A program made the position numbers and the translations under genes. A stretch of DNA of 64,000 nt, from the NCBI GenBank assembly GCA_965228435.1, contig OZ245818.1:7824801-7888800 (forward strand). Direction: 5' to 3'. Below, piece by piece: positions 53,374 through 62,083 of this stretch. Origin of the DNA: Hoeflea_A sp965228435 (GTDB lineage Bacteria > Pseudomonadota > Alphaproteobacteria > Rhizobiales > Rhizobiaceae). The notes under the pieces are model-generated. The model had not been told where the DNA came from. It saw only the letters and a program-made list of their open reading frames with translations, and did no database searches. Position 1 is the first letter of the stretch. Each line of letters opens with the position of its first letter.

Positions 53374-54297
53374 CTATGCAAGTCTTTCCCCTATTGCCTT
53401 GCGAAGAAATCCGTCGGCCTTCAGCAGCGAGGCCCGCGCTTCATCGACCGGCATTCCGGTCATCGTAACGAGGATCGCCAGTTTGACGTCATCGCCGGTT
53501 TTGTCGAGAGCATCGCGTGCCTCTTCAGCCGTACATCCCGTGGCCTGCATGACGATCCTGGCCGCCCTTGCAAACAGTTTGCGATTGCTCGGATTCACGT
53601 CAACCATCAGGTTCTGATAGCTCTTGCCGATGCGGATCATGCTCGCCGTGGTCAGCATGTTCAACACAAGCTTCTGCGCGCTGCCTGATTTCAGCCGCGT
53701 CGATCCCGTTAACACTTCGGGTCCGACAACTGGCGAAATCGCGATGTCGGCAATTCCGGCAATGACCGAGGTCGTGTTGCACGACAGGGCCACCGTCGTT
53801 GCACCCACCTGATTGGCATATCTCAGACCACCGATGACATATGGTGTCCGGCCGCTGACCGCGATACCGACAACCACGTCATCGGCTGTCAGACCGATGT
53901 CCCGGAGATCATGCGCGCCGACCTGCGCATCGTCTTCCGCGCCTTCCATCGCCCGCATCAACGCGTCGGACCCACCGGCAATCAGGCCGATGACCATATC
54001 GTCGGGCACGCCGAAGGTTGGCGGACATTCGGAGGCATCCAGGACACCCAGGCGCCCACTGGTTCCAGCGCCCATGTAGATCAGTCGCGCGCCCTTGCGA
54101 AACGCCTCGACAATCCGGTCGACGGCCATTGTGATTTCGGGAATGACCCGTTCCACGGCGACGGGAACGCTTTTGTCTTCCTGATTGATCTTGCGCAGGA
54201 TGTCGTTTGTCGGCAGCAGATCGATGCCCATCGTATCGGGGTTGCGACCCTCCGACACGAGCCGTTCAAGCTCCGTGATCAATCCCTGTTCAGTCAT
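53374..54297 (-). CDS. murQ: N-acetylmuramic acid 6-phosphate etherase
   Basis: MurQ removes D-lactate from MurNAc-6-phosphate, giving GlcNAc-6-phosphate. The 307-residue SIS-domain protein has the catalytic segment TSGRLGVLDASECPPTFG, with Glu90 matching the key acid of the family, and VVGPEVLTGSTRLKSG near residue 193. It is first in the operon murQ-dppA-dppB-dppC-dppDF-anmK and has two palindromes in its promoter region. Confidence 0.96.
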   Translation of the reverse strand: MTEQGLITELERLVSEGRNPDTMGIDLLPTNDILRKINQEDKSVPVAVERVIPEITMAVDRIVEAFRKGARLIYMGAGTSGRLGVLDASECPPTFGVPDDMVIGLIAGGSDALMRAMEGAEDDAQVGAHDLRDIGLTADDVVVGIAVSGRTPYVIGGLRYANQVGATTVALSCNTTSVIAGIADIAISPVVGPEVLTGSTRLKSGSAQKLVLNMLTTASMIRIGKSYQNLMVDVNPSNRKLFARAARIVMQATGCTAEEARDALDKTGDDVKLAILVTMTGMPVDEARASLLKADGFLRKAIGERLA

Positions 54298-54352
54298 TGC
54301 CCGCCTTCATGGTCCGGCCAGCCGCTTCATTGGCAGCCTTTGTTAACGTTTT

Positions 54353-54400
54353 AGAATTTTATATTCTGACTGTCAAATATGATTTGGAATATTATATTCG
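54353..54400. promoter_or_regulatory. candidate RpiR/MurR operator pair before murQ
   Basis: AGAAT-N5-ATTCT (54353-54367) and GAAT-N5-ATTC (54387-54399) are perfect short palindromes centred 33 bp apart, about three helical turns. They resemble the GAATATTC elements at the RpiR gene. They lie 55-105 bases upstream of murQ in an AT-rich stretch. Confidence 0.6.
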
Positions 54401-54437
54401 ACTCTGCGCGTCGATTATTCCTGTTTGGAATTGGTAC

Positions 54438-55313
54438 TCAGCGCAGCGAAAGCGATCGTTTGGCGAGAATGATCGCGCCCGAGACGGCATCCCCGTCCGC
54501 CGGTTTGAGGCGTCCTCGGACGTCCGGCGCCAGCCACGGTTCAAGCGACGTGGACAGCCCACCGAGCAGCGTCACCCGAGGTGCACCCTTCTCAACCAGC
54601 ACCCGGACAATGGTATCGATCTGCTCGGCCGCCGCCTGGACGATGCGGCGCCCGGCCGGGTCGCCCTGGTCGGCGTGACGAAGCACCATCGGCGCAAAAG
54701 CCGCGTAATCGGTCGCCGTTGAGCGGTCCATCCACGCAACCGCTTCGGCCGGATCACCTCCGAAACGTTGGACGACTTCGGCGAGCAAGGGCGTCTGTTC
54801 GTGCCGACCGTCATGGGCACGCAGCGCCAGCCGAACCGCGTTCAAACCGAGATCGGCACCGCTGCCTTCATCGGAAATCGGAAAACCGTATCCGCCGACG
54901 CGCAATCCCCGCCCGTCGACAAAGCCGAGACCAACGGACCCCGTTCCGCTAATGACGATGGCGCCATCGCGCCCACCATGAGCGCCCAGGCAGGCCGTCT
55001 CGCCGTCGGTGGCGAAACCAATACTGGCAAACGGATGTTCGATGTCCTGGAACGCCTCCATGACGCCTTTGCGGCCGATGCCCGCAAGACCAACGCCGGC
55101 GACCATTGAAGACACGTCGGATTCGCTCAAGCCTGCGTCATCGATTGCGGCTTCGAAGGCCTTGGATATCGAGTTCCAGGCTTTTTCGACCCCAAGACGC
55201 GCGGCAGCCGGACCGGACAGCCCCTGCCCGAGCACGTTCCCATCTGCATCTTCGACACGGGCGCGACAGCCTGTCCCGCCACCGTCGACACCGAGAAAAT
55301 GCTGAGTGCCCAT
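54438..55313 (-). CDS. BadF/BadG-family ATPase, N-acetylglucosamine kinase-like
   Basis: A 291-residue sugar kinase of the ASKHA fold. Phosphate loop 1 is FLGVDGGGTGCRARVED (residues 6-22), IVISGTGSVGLGF near residue 118 is loop 2, and GYGFPISDEGSGADLG follows. Close relatives phosphorylate N-acetylglucosamine, which fits the recycling cluster. The start shares one base with the murA stop. Confidence 0.85.
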   Translation of the reverse strand: MGTQHFLGVDGGGTGCRARVEDADGNVLGQGLSGPAAARLGVEKAWNSISKAFEAAIDDAGLSESDVSSMVAGVGLAGIGRKGVMEAFQDIEHPFASIGFATDGETACLGAHGGRDGAIVISGTGSVGLGFVDGRGLRVGGYGFPISDEGSGADLGLNAVRLALRAHDGRHEQTPLLAEVVQRFGGDPAEAVAWMDRSTATDYAAFAPMVLRHADQGDPAGRRIVQAAAEQIDTIVRVLVEKGAPRVTLLGGLSTSLEPWLAPDVRGRLKPADGDAVSGAIILAKRSLSLR

Positions 55314-56566
55314 CAGGCCACCCGCTCGATATCGGCGCCACAGAGGCGCAGCTTGCGATCCAGCCGCTCGTAGCCGCGGTCAAGGTGATAGATCCTGTTG
55401 ACGACAGTCTCGCCCTCGGCCACCAGGCCTGCCAAAACCAGGCAGACCGATGCTCGCAGATCGGTCGCCATGACCTGGGCCCCCTTCAACGGAGCACCGC
55501 CCCGAACCAGAGCAGTCGTTCCCTGAAGCTTGATGTCGGCGCCGAGACGCATCAATTCCGGTACATGCATGAAGCGGTTTTCGAACACTGTTTCGCGCAG
55601 CAGCGACGCGCCCTCGGCACCGCACATGAGCGCCATGAACTGCGCCTGCAGGTCGGTTGGAAACCCCGGATAGGGCTCGGTTGTCAGATCGGCAGCCTTC
55701 AAGGGTCCATCACGGGAAACCACCAGTCCGCGATCACCTGGCCAGACGCTGGTTCCGGTTGCCTCAAGCAACTGCACCACCGACGCCATATGTTCGAGAC
55801 GCGCACGGGTCAGCTCCAACTGACCACCGGTGATGGCGGCCGCAACGGCATAGGTGCCGGCTTCAATGCGGTCCGGAATGATCTCATGGCTCGCCTTTCG
55901 CCATCCACGATCGCCCTGGATCAGGATGCGGTGGGTGCCGGCGCCTTCGATGTGGGCGCCCATAGCGTTCAGACAGGCAGCAAGATCGGCGACTTCCGGC
56001 TCGCGGGCGGCATTGAGAATTTCCGTTTCGCCAGAGGCTGCCGTCGCAGCCATCATCGCGGTGTGAGTGGCCCCGACCGAAGGCGATCCGAGCACGATGC
56101 GGGCGCCGGTCAGTCCGTTCGGGGCTGCGGCCACGATCATACCGCTCTCGACTTCGATCTTGGCACCCAGGCTCTCCAGCGCCCTGATGTGCATGTCGAC
56201 CGGCCGTGCACCGATGGCGCAGCCACCGGGCATGGACACACGGGCGTGGCCAAAACGCGCGAGCAGCGGGGCGAGCACCAGCACGGTCGCCCGCATACGC
56301 CGCACGGTGTCGTAGGACGTTTCCTCGGATTGAGCAGCACCCGCGTCGATGATCGCCGTTTGGCCTGAGCGCGAAACACTGACGCCGTGCTGGGTGACCA
56401 CACCCAGCATCTTTTCGACGTCGGTGACGGTTGGCAGGTTGCTCAGCTCGAGCGGATGCGGGCTCAGAAGCGATGCGGCTATTTGCGGCAGAGCGGCGTT
56501 TTTGGCCCCGGATATCGGCACAGCGCCCTGCAATCTGTTTCCGCCGATGATGCGCAATTTGTCCAT
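55313..56566 (-). CDS. murA: UDP-N-acetylglucosamine 1-carboxyvinyltransferase
   Basis: MurA starts peptidoglycan precursor synthesis by adding enolpyruvate to UDP-GlcNAc. The 417-residue protein has Lys22-Asn23 in SGAKNA, the fosfomycin-target Cys116 in PGGCAIGARP, and near the C-terminus MATDLRASVCLVLAG and RIYHLDRGYERL. I use the ATG at 56566. Being coupled to the kinase in a recycling cluster, it could be a second, recycling-linked copy or the only one; the rest of the genome would show which. Confidence 0.93.
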   Translation of the reverse strand: MDKLRIIGGNRLQGAVPISGAKNAALPQIAASLLSPHPLELSNLPTVTDVEKMLGVVTQHGVSVSRSGQTAIIDAGAAQSEETSYDTVRRMRATVLVLAPLLARFGHARVSMPGGCAIGARPVDMHIRALESLGAKIEVESGMIVAAAPNGLTGARIVLGSPSVGATHTAMMAATAASGETEILNAAREPEVADLAACLNAMGAHIEGAGTHRILIQGDRGWRKASHEIIPDRIEAGTYAVAAAITGGQLELTRARLEHMASVVQLLEATGTSVWPGDRGLVVSRDGPLKAADLTTEPYPGFPTDLQAQFMALMCGAEGASLLRETVFENRFMHVPELMRLGADIKLQGTTALVRGGAPLKGAQVMATDLRASVCLVLAGLVAEGETVVNRIYHLDRGYERLDRKLRLCGADIERVA

Positions 56567-56745
56567 GCATTCACGCCTGAATTGCCGTTCCGAAACCAAC
56601 CCTGAATCATTGGACGCAGTGTCGTCAGTGGGACGGAGACTGCACAGGTTCGTGCGATCTTTTCAACACCAACGTGTACATTTTGGCGATCCTTGGCGAC
56701 CGTCCGTGCGCAGATAAGCGAATGCTTTCAGGACCTTGAGAACCA

Positions 56746-58626
56746 CTATAAAGAATTCGATTCAGTCAGGCTTCCACCACCAGCAGATGAATCTTTCTGG
56801 CGTCGTTCATCATAGAAGGCTGCCAATACGGAAAAAGCTTCCTTGCGCGTGGCCTTGTCGGCGGCGATCAGGCCTTTGCGGTTATAGCCACGCTGGAAAA
56901 CGTTCTGTCGCCGCTCACAGCGGAAGTCATAGAGGATCCAGGGCGTCATTCCAGCGACGAAGGGAATCGAGCGCAAAATGGCAATCTGCTTTCGGTAGAC
57001 CTCCGTCATGTAGGCTTCGCTGAAAAGGCGGCGTTTCGGTCCGTGTTCGGTGATGTCGGCATCGGCTCCGGTCTCGGAAATGACCACCGGCTTGCCCGGC
57101 TTGGAATTGCGGCCGATGGCGGCCAGGTCTTCGAAATCCTCCTCGTACCAGCCGTAATACTCGTTGATGCCGATGACATCGATATGGTCAGCCAATCGAT
57201 CATCGATGCGCATCCTGGCATGGTTCACCAGGCAGGCCGCTGACGTCAGTCGGGTCGGATCCGCGGCCTTGGCCGTCTCTGCCAGACGGCGCATGAAGTC
57301 GAGACGGGCATCGGTATCCGGGTTTTCGTTGCCGACCGACCAGATGATGACGCTGGCGCGGTTCCGATCCCTTTTGATCAGCTCGAGCAATTGGTTCCGC
57401 GCGTCCTGAAACGTGTCCGGTTTGTCGAAGGCGATCGCCCAATAGACCGGAATTTCTTCCCACAGTAGGAAGCCCAGTTCATCGGCCAATTGCGCAGCAC
57501 GCTCGTGATGCGGGTAGTGCGCCAGCCGGAGGAAGTTGCAATTGAGGTCGCGCGCGTGCTCGAAGCGCCGTCGCAGATCCGCTTCATCGGTCACTTTGCC
57601 GTGCGCCGCATCGTCCTCGTGAACGGATATGCCGCGCAGGAACAGAGGCTTCCCGTTGAGATGAATGGCCTCTCCCACCTGGTCGACTTGCCGGAAGCCG
57701 ACGCGCTCGGACACCCGGTCCGGACCGGCGGTGAATTCGACCTGGTAAAGTCTCGGATTGTCCGGCGACCAGAGTTCCGGGGCTGCAGAGATAACCGCCC
57801 TGCCCTTGCCCTGTCCGTCAAGTGCGATCGGCTCGTCGATGCCGAGTTCGGGAATTCGCAGCCGTGCTTCCACCGGCTCGTTCGTTTCAACGTCCACCTC
57901 GACAGCGATGTTGGAATAGGTACCGTCCGGCACCAGATGGACGAACAGGTCGCGAATGACGGTCGGCGGCGTTTCGAAGAGCGCAACCTCGCGGTAGATA
58001 CCGCCGTAGTTGAACCAGTCGGTGTTGCGCATCGGAACCCGGTCCAGGGTGCGGGTGTTGTTGACGACCAGCATCAGCCAGTTGCGCCCAGCCTTCAATT
58101 GGTTGGTGAGATCACAGAAGAACGGCGTCGATCCTCCATAATGGTTGCCGAGAAACTCTCCGTTGAGGAACACCTTGCAGTCATACTGGGCAGCGCCGAC
58201 TCGCAAGAAACGACGGCGACCGTTCCCGTCGTCTGGCATGTCCAACGGTCGCGAATACCAGGCGCTGCCCTCGAAGAAGTACCACTTCTCTTTCAGCATC
58301 TGCCAACAGGATGGCACTGGCACGGTCTCGCCTTCATACGGGTCGTAGTCCCACGGCTCGGTGCGTTCTTCGGCGGGCATTTCCTCCATGGCATACCATT
58401 TTTGCCGAAGTCCGGTGTCGAGCAGGTCGACACAGAAATTCCATTCGCCGTCGAGCGATTGTGCCGGCCGGCCGCCAGTGAAAATCATGTTTTCGTGGTT
58501 CAAGTCCTGGCGATTGAACGGCCTGTCATAGGCCTCGTCATGGAGCGCTTGCAGCGCGTTTTCTGCAAGATCTGAGCGTTCCAGCAAGGTGGCCTCCGAA
58601 GGGATCAAGGGGTTGAATCTACCCAT
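56746..58626 (-). CDS. glycoside hydrolase family 2 (beta-glucuronidase/galactosidase-like)
   Basis: A 626-residue GH2 enzyme with three domains in order: jelly-roll sugar binding (about 60-220), Ig-like (220-320) and TIM barrel (320-610). Acid/base Glu434 is in WSVGNEN and nucleophile Glu518 in ISETGAD. There is no signal peptide, so it acts in the cytosol on imported glycosides. I use the ATG at 58626 (MGRFNPLI); another in-frame start lies 8 codons upstream. Specificity cannot be decided by eye. It diverges from the cupin gene. Confidence 0.88.
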   Translation of the reverse strand: MGRFNPLIPSEATLLERSDLAENALQALHDEAYDRPFNRQDLNHENMIFTGGRPAQSLDGEWNFCVDLLDTGLRQKWYAMEEMPAEERTEPWDYDPYEGETVPVPSCWQMLKEKWYFFEGSAWYSRPLDMPDDGNGRRRFLRVGAAQYDCKVFLNGEFLGNHYGGSTPFFCDLTNQLKAGRNWLMLVVNNTRTLDRVPMRNTDWFNYGGIYREVALFETPPTVIRDLFVHLVPDGTYSNIAVEVDVETNEPVEARLRIPELGIDEPIALDGQGKGRAVISAAPELWSPDNPRLYQVEFTAGPDRVSERVGFRQVDQVGEAIHLNGKPLFLRGISVHEDDAAHGKVTDEADLRRRFEHARDLNCNFLRLAHYPHHERAAQLADELGFLLWEEIPVYWAIAFDKPDTFQDARNQLLELIKRDRNRASVIIWSVGNENPDTDARLDFMRRLAETAKAADPTRLTSAACLVNHARMRIDDRLADHIDVIGINEYYGWYEEDFEDLAAIGRNSKPGKPVVISETGADADITEHGPKRRLFSEAYMTEVYRKQIAILRSIPFVAGMTPWILYDFRCERRQNVFQRGYNRKGLIAADKATRKEAFSVLAAFYDERRQKDSSAGGGSLTESNSL

Positions 58627-58772
58627 GACGAGGCCACCGGACGAAGTCAAATCGGTTGTCGGTCGTTTCCAGTCATCGGATCGTTTTTGCGCTTATCGGA
58701 TAGACAACGCTGAAAGCACGCTGCATTCTTTAAGCTCAAAATATCCAGAGACCATACACAGGGAGGAGACGC

Positions 58773-59225
58773 ATGACTCAAGACCTCGAAAAGGGCATCA
58801 CCCGCAATGGCACAGGCCACGCCGACAAGAGCTGGAACATTCTTGGCCAGACCTACTATCCGAAAGCCTGCTGCGACTCGACCTTCGCGTTCGAGACCAA
58901 CTCTGAACCCGGTCAGTTCGTTCCGGTGCACGTGCATCCCACCCAAGACGAATTCATCCTGGTCCAGGAAGGCGTGCTTGACCTGAAACTTGACGGCCAG
59001 TGGGTAAAGGCCGAGGCCGGAGACCTTGTGCGCATGCCAAGAGGCATCCCGCATGGCTATTTCAACAAATCCGACAAGCCGGCCCGTGCAATGTTCTGGG
59101 TGTCGCCGGCCCGCAAGCTCGAAGAGCTCTTCAACAATCTTCACAATCTGGAAGATCCGGAAGAAGTGGTGAAGGTCTCGGCGCAGCACGAAGTCGACTT
59201 CCTGCCGCCGGAAGCCAACGACTAG
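58773..59225 (+). CDS. cupin-domain protein
   Basis: A 150-residue single-domain cupin. HVHPTQDEF (residues 47-55) carries the two His and the Glu of motif 1, and PRGIPHGYFNKSDKPARAMF carries the motif 2 His. It may be an enzyme or ligand sensor; function unknown. GGGAGGAG precedes the ATG. It converges on the sigma-factor gene with only 5 bases between. Confidence 0.85.
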   Translation: MTQDLEKGITRNGTGHADKSWNILGQTYYPKACCDSTFAFETNSEPGQFVPVHVHPTQDEFILVQEGVLDLKLDGQWVKAEAGDLVRMPRGIPHGYFNKSDKPARAMFWVSPARKLEELFNNLHNLEDPEEVVKVSAQHEVDFLPPEAND

Positions 59226-59230
59226 ACTGA

Positions 59231-60103
59231 CTAATGAGCCAACCCGGCCAGTTTGTCGGGATTGCGAACCACCAGAACCCGCTGGATGCGGCGGTCGACA
59301 TCAATGTCGAGACCGACCGCCGCATGGATCCTGTCGCTGACCGTGATGACAAAGCCAGGCAGTCCGCCAACGGTTACGGTTTCAATGCTGCCCCGTGACC
59401 AGTGCTTTCTCCAAAGCCCGTCCAGGAAACGCGCCACGCGATCATTGCCGCTGATAACATTGGTCGCCGACAGCACCTTGCCGCCGCCATCAGCCCACAT
59501 CTCGACGTCGCGGCTGAGCAGCGTCTCCAGCGAGGCCAGTTCGCCGGTGCGGATCGCCGACAGGAATTCGTCCAGAAGCTCAGCACCCGTCTCCTTGGGC
59601 GGCACCCAACGCTGACGTTCCTGACGTGCGTGGCGACGCCCACGCGCGACAAGTTGGCGGCACGCTGTCTCACTGCGACCGAGGATCTCGGCAATCCTGG
59701 CGTAGTCGTAGTCAAAAACCTCCCGCAGCAGAAAAGCGGCGCGTTCTGCGGGAGTCAGCCGCTCTAGCACCAGCAGGAATGCCATCGACAGCGTGTCGGC
59801 CAGTTCCGCCTCCGGTTCGACCACGGCGATCGGCTCGGGAAGCCAAGGGCCAACATAGTCAATGCGCTGACGCTTTGCCGCCCGCAAGGAATCGATGGCC
59901 AGCCGTGTGCAGGTGCGCACCAGCCAGGCTTCAGCGACCCTGATCTTGCTCCGGTCGGCATTCTGCCAGCGCAGAAAGGTCTCCTGCACGATGTCGTCGG
60001 CTTCCGCCGCCGTTCCGAGCATCCGATAGGCGATGCCCCACAGGCGTTGCCGCGCCGCCTCGAACGGCGCGGCAGGATCGTTGATCTTGATTGTTTCGCT
60101 CAT
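59231..60103 (-). CDS. ECF41-family RNA polymerase sigma factor with SnoaL-like C-terminal domain
   Basis: A 290-residue ECF sigma factor: sigma-2 at about 15-80 (YRMLGTAAEADDIVQETFLRW), the ECF41 linker YVGPWLPEP (83-91), sigma-4 at about 105-160 (LTPAERAAFLLREV) and a fused SnoaL-like domain (about 175-290). WADGGGK (203-209) and NPDKL (281-285) are known ECF41 landmarks; the extension acts as a built-in regulator in place of an anti-sigma factor. I use the ATG at 60103; it lies 10 bases after the CxxC decarboxylase-like gene, the standard ECF41 partner. Confidence 0.93.
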   Translation of the reverse strand: MSETIKINDPAAPFEAARQRLWGIAYRMLGTAAEADDIVQETFLRWQNADRSKIRVAEAWLVRTCTRLAIDSLRAAKRQRIDYVGPWLPEPIAVVEPEAELADTLSMAFLLVLERLTPAERAAFLLREVFDYDYARIAEILGRSETACRQLVARGRRHARQERQRWVPPKETGAELLDEFLSAIRTGELASLETLLSRDVEMWADGGGKVLSATNVISGNDRVARFLDGLWRKHWSRGSIETVTVGGLPGFVITVSDRIHAAVGLDIDVDRRIQRVLVVRNPDKLAGLAH

Positions 60104-60113
60104 GGGTTCCGGC

Positions 60114-60557
60114 TCAGGCGGCGAGAGATCCGTGGGCGGCGACACCCAAACGGTTCCAGGCATTGATCGCCGCAATGGTCATCGAAATCGCAGCAATTTC
60201 ACCGGCATCGTAGTGACTTTGCAGGTCGCCATAAAGCCGGTCGAGATCGGCACGACTGTCATTGTCGGTCAAAGCTTCGGTCCAGGCGAGTGCCGCCCGT
60301 TCCGCATCGGAGTAGAGTTTTGTGTCGCGCCAAACGATCACCTGGTCGAGCCGAGCGTTGGATTCACCGTCCTCGCGGCCCTCCCGGGTGTGCATTTCGA
60401 CGCAATAGGCACAGCCATTGATCTGCGATGCTCTGAGCTTGATCAGATGGTTGAGATTCTTGTCCAGTGCCGACTCGGAAATCGCCTGTTCGACGGAAAT
60501 CAGGCCCTGTACCAGTTCTGGTGCCGTCTTGTAGATGTTGAAGCGCATGTCGCTCAT
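60114..60557 (-). CDS. carboxymuconolactone decarboxylase/AhpD-like protein
   Basis: A 147-residue AhpD-fold protein with the redox motif Cys49-x2-Cys52-x3-His56 (NGCAYCVEMH), probably a peroxidase or thiol-disulfide enzyme. The true start is the ATG at 60557, with AAGGA upstream; the frame runs far upstream into the next gene without meaning. It is the usual target gene of ECF41 sigma factors, and a matching promoter lies directly before it. Confidence 0.9.
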   Translation of the reverse strand: MSDMRFNIYKTAPELVQGLISVEQAISESALDKNLNHLIKLRASQINGCAYCVEMHTREGREDGESNARLDQVIVWRDTKLYSDAERAALAWTEALTDNDSRADLDRLYGDLQSHYDAGEIAAISMTIAAINAWNRLGVAAHGSLAA

Positions 60558-60610
60558 CACTGATGTCCTTCTTGGTTGTTGATGGGGGCATTTGGCCCAC
60601 CTGAAACCAA

Positions 60611-60637
60611 GACGTGCGACAACATCCGTTTGTGACT
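60611..60637 (-). promoter_or_regulatory. ECF41-type promoter
   Basis: Read on the minus strand, AGTCACA (60637-60631), 16 bases, then CGTC (60614-60611). This differs in one base from the ECF41 consensus as I recall it (TGTCACA, spacer about 16, CGTC). It lies about 54 bases before the AhpD-like start, giving a self-activating sigma operon. Confidence 0.72.
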
Positions 60638-60658
60638 CGGGGCTCCAAAAAAAATCGT

Positions 60659-62083
60659 TCAGGCCCGCTTCAGCTTGTCCGACAGCGCGACATAGTCTGT
60701 TTTCGACCGGTGTCGCCGGTCGAGGGGAATTTCCCTGAGGTAGCGAACGTCCGGCACGCCGAGCTCTTTGGCGGCGGACTTCCATTGATCGAGCTTTGCA
60801 GCATCGCCGGCGACGGCAAGGACCGGTTGATCGTCGACATTCGCCAGCGCCGACCTTTCCGCACCCGGCCAGAACCGCGCGGCCGTCTCGACAGCGAACG
60901 GATCGACGCCGCCGATGCGCGCATTGGTTCTCCCCAAAAGCCAAAGCCGTCCCTGTTCGTCGAGTCGGCCGGCATCGCCGGTTCGGTGCCAGATGCGACC
61001 GTCGCGATCCACTTTGGTCTCGGCGTTTTGCGCTGGATCGAGATAGGATTCATTGACGTGCGCACCGGCGACCCGGATCTCGCCGTCCTCGATCCAGATG
61101 TCGACCGCATCCACCGGCTGACCCGCCAGCAGGCCCTCACCCGTTTTCATACGATCCAGGTCGTCAGCGGAGATATCGGCGTAATCAAGATGGGCAATCG
61201 GCTCAGCTTCGGTCGATCCGTAGACCGCGACCAGCCTGAGACCGAGGCACAGGTCGGCCAACCGGTTGAGCGTGTCGGGAAAGACCGGACCGCCGCCGGT
61301 GAATATTGCATGCAGCGACGGCATTGTCGCGGCGTCACCAAGGGTTTCGCAGATGGCCGGCGGAACCAGAAGCCGGGTGATCCCGTATCGTTCGATCTGC
61401 GCATGGATGGTTTGCGCATCCACCTGATCGTGCCGGGTCAACTTCCATTCCGGCAGAACCGCAGTGATCCCCAACGCCAGGCAAACCAGCACGAAAACCG
61501 GAAAGGCGACCAGGTCGCGCTCGCCCTCCGGCCGCGGTTCCAGCATTGGAGAGATGGCATCGCATTGAGCCATCATGAATGCATGGCTGCGGGCGATTGC
61601 CTTCGGAGCGCCAGTCGAGCCGCTGGTGAACGAGATCAACGCGATATCAGCCGGGGAAACCCTGATGTCTGGTGCCAGCCTCGGGTCCGCCCTTTGTGGC
61701 GAAACCCGCAGCTCCAGGCGAAGGAGCTCTGGAATCACGAAACCCAGAATTCGATAGAGGCCGCTGGCCAGAAAGGCCTTCGGTCTGGTCGTGCGAGCAG
61801 CGTGGCGAAGCCCTTTCAAGCCCATGGCAGGTTCCGGAAAGACCACGGTCGCGCCGACCTTCCAGACTGCCGCAAGACTGGCATAGAGCTCGATGCCGAC
61901 CGGCATTGCCATCAGCACGCGATCGCCCGGACCGATGCCGCGTGACGCAAAACCGGCAGCGAGGGATTTCGACAGGACGTCGAGATCCTCGAAACTGATA
62001 TCCCGGCCGCTTTTCTCGATGATCGCCGGTCGGGAGCCGAAGCGGTCGACCGCATCGGCAAAGGCATCGAGAAGCGTCGTCAA
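60659..62083 (-). CDS. AMP-dependent synthetase/ligase, OleC-like
   Basis: A 474-residue adenylate-forming enzyme. The P-loop TSGSTGAPKAIARSH starts at residue 153, VYGSTEAEPIAHL lies near residue 287 and IWHRTGDAGRLDEQGRL near residue 362. The stretch GERDLVAFPVFVLVCLALGI resembles OleC, the beta-lactone synthetase of olefin-forming bacteria, rather than ordinary acyl-CoA synthetases. OleA, OleB and OleD are not in the window. Its ATG overlaps the stop of the GNAT-like gene. Eight T follow the stop on the minus strand but without a clean hairpin. Confidence 0.78.
   Translation of the reverse strand: MTTLLDAFADAVDRFGSRPAIIEKSGRDISFEDLDVLSKSLAAGFASRGIGPGDRVLMAMPVGIELYASLAAVWKVGATVVFPEPAMGLKGLRHAARTTRPKAFLASGLYRILGFVIPELLRLELRVSPQRADPRLAPDIRVSPADIALISFTSGSTGAPKAIARSHAFMMAQCDAISPMLEPRPEGERDLVAFPVFVLVCLALGITAVLPEWKLTRHDQVDAQTIHAQIERYGITRLLVPPAICETLGDAATMPSLHAIFTGGGPVFPDTLNRLADLCLGLRLVAVYGSTEAEPIAHLDYADISADDLDRMKTGEGLLAGQPVDAVDIWIEDGEIRVAGAHVNESYLDPAQNAETKVDRDGRIWHRTGDAGRLDEQGRLWLLGRTNARIGGVDPFAVETAARFWPGAERSALANVDDQPVLAVAGDAAKLDQWKSAAKELGVPDVRYLREIPLDRRHRSKTDYVALSDKLKRA

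Noticed and set aside
55106..56368. Open plus-strand frame of about 420 codons opposite murA
   Set aside because: murA is unambiguous on the minus strand; the antisense product has no recognisable features.
60647..60654. Run of eight A (T on the minus strand) after the OleC-like stop as a terminator
   Set aside because: I could not fold a convincing stem directly upstream. The run also lies just before the ECF41-type promoter, so it may be a promoter-upstream element instead.
60614..61945. Open plus-strand frame of about 443 codons opposite the OleC-like gene
   Set aside because: Composition is shadow-like (Arg/Gly/Pro rich, no hydrophobic core pattern) and it lies antisense to a recognisable AMP-binding enzyme.
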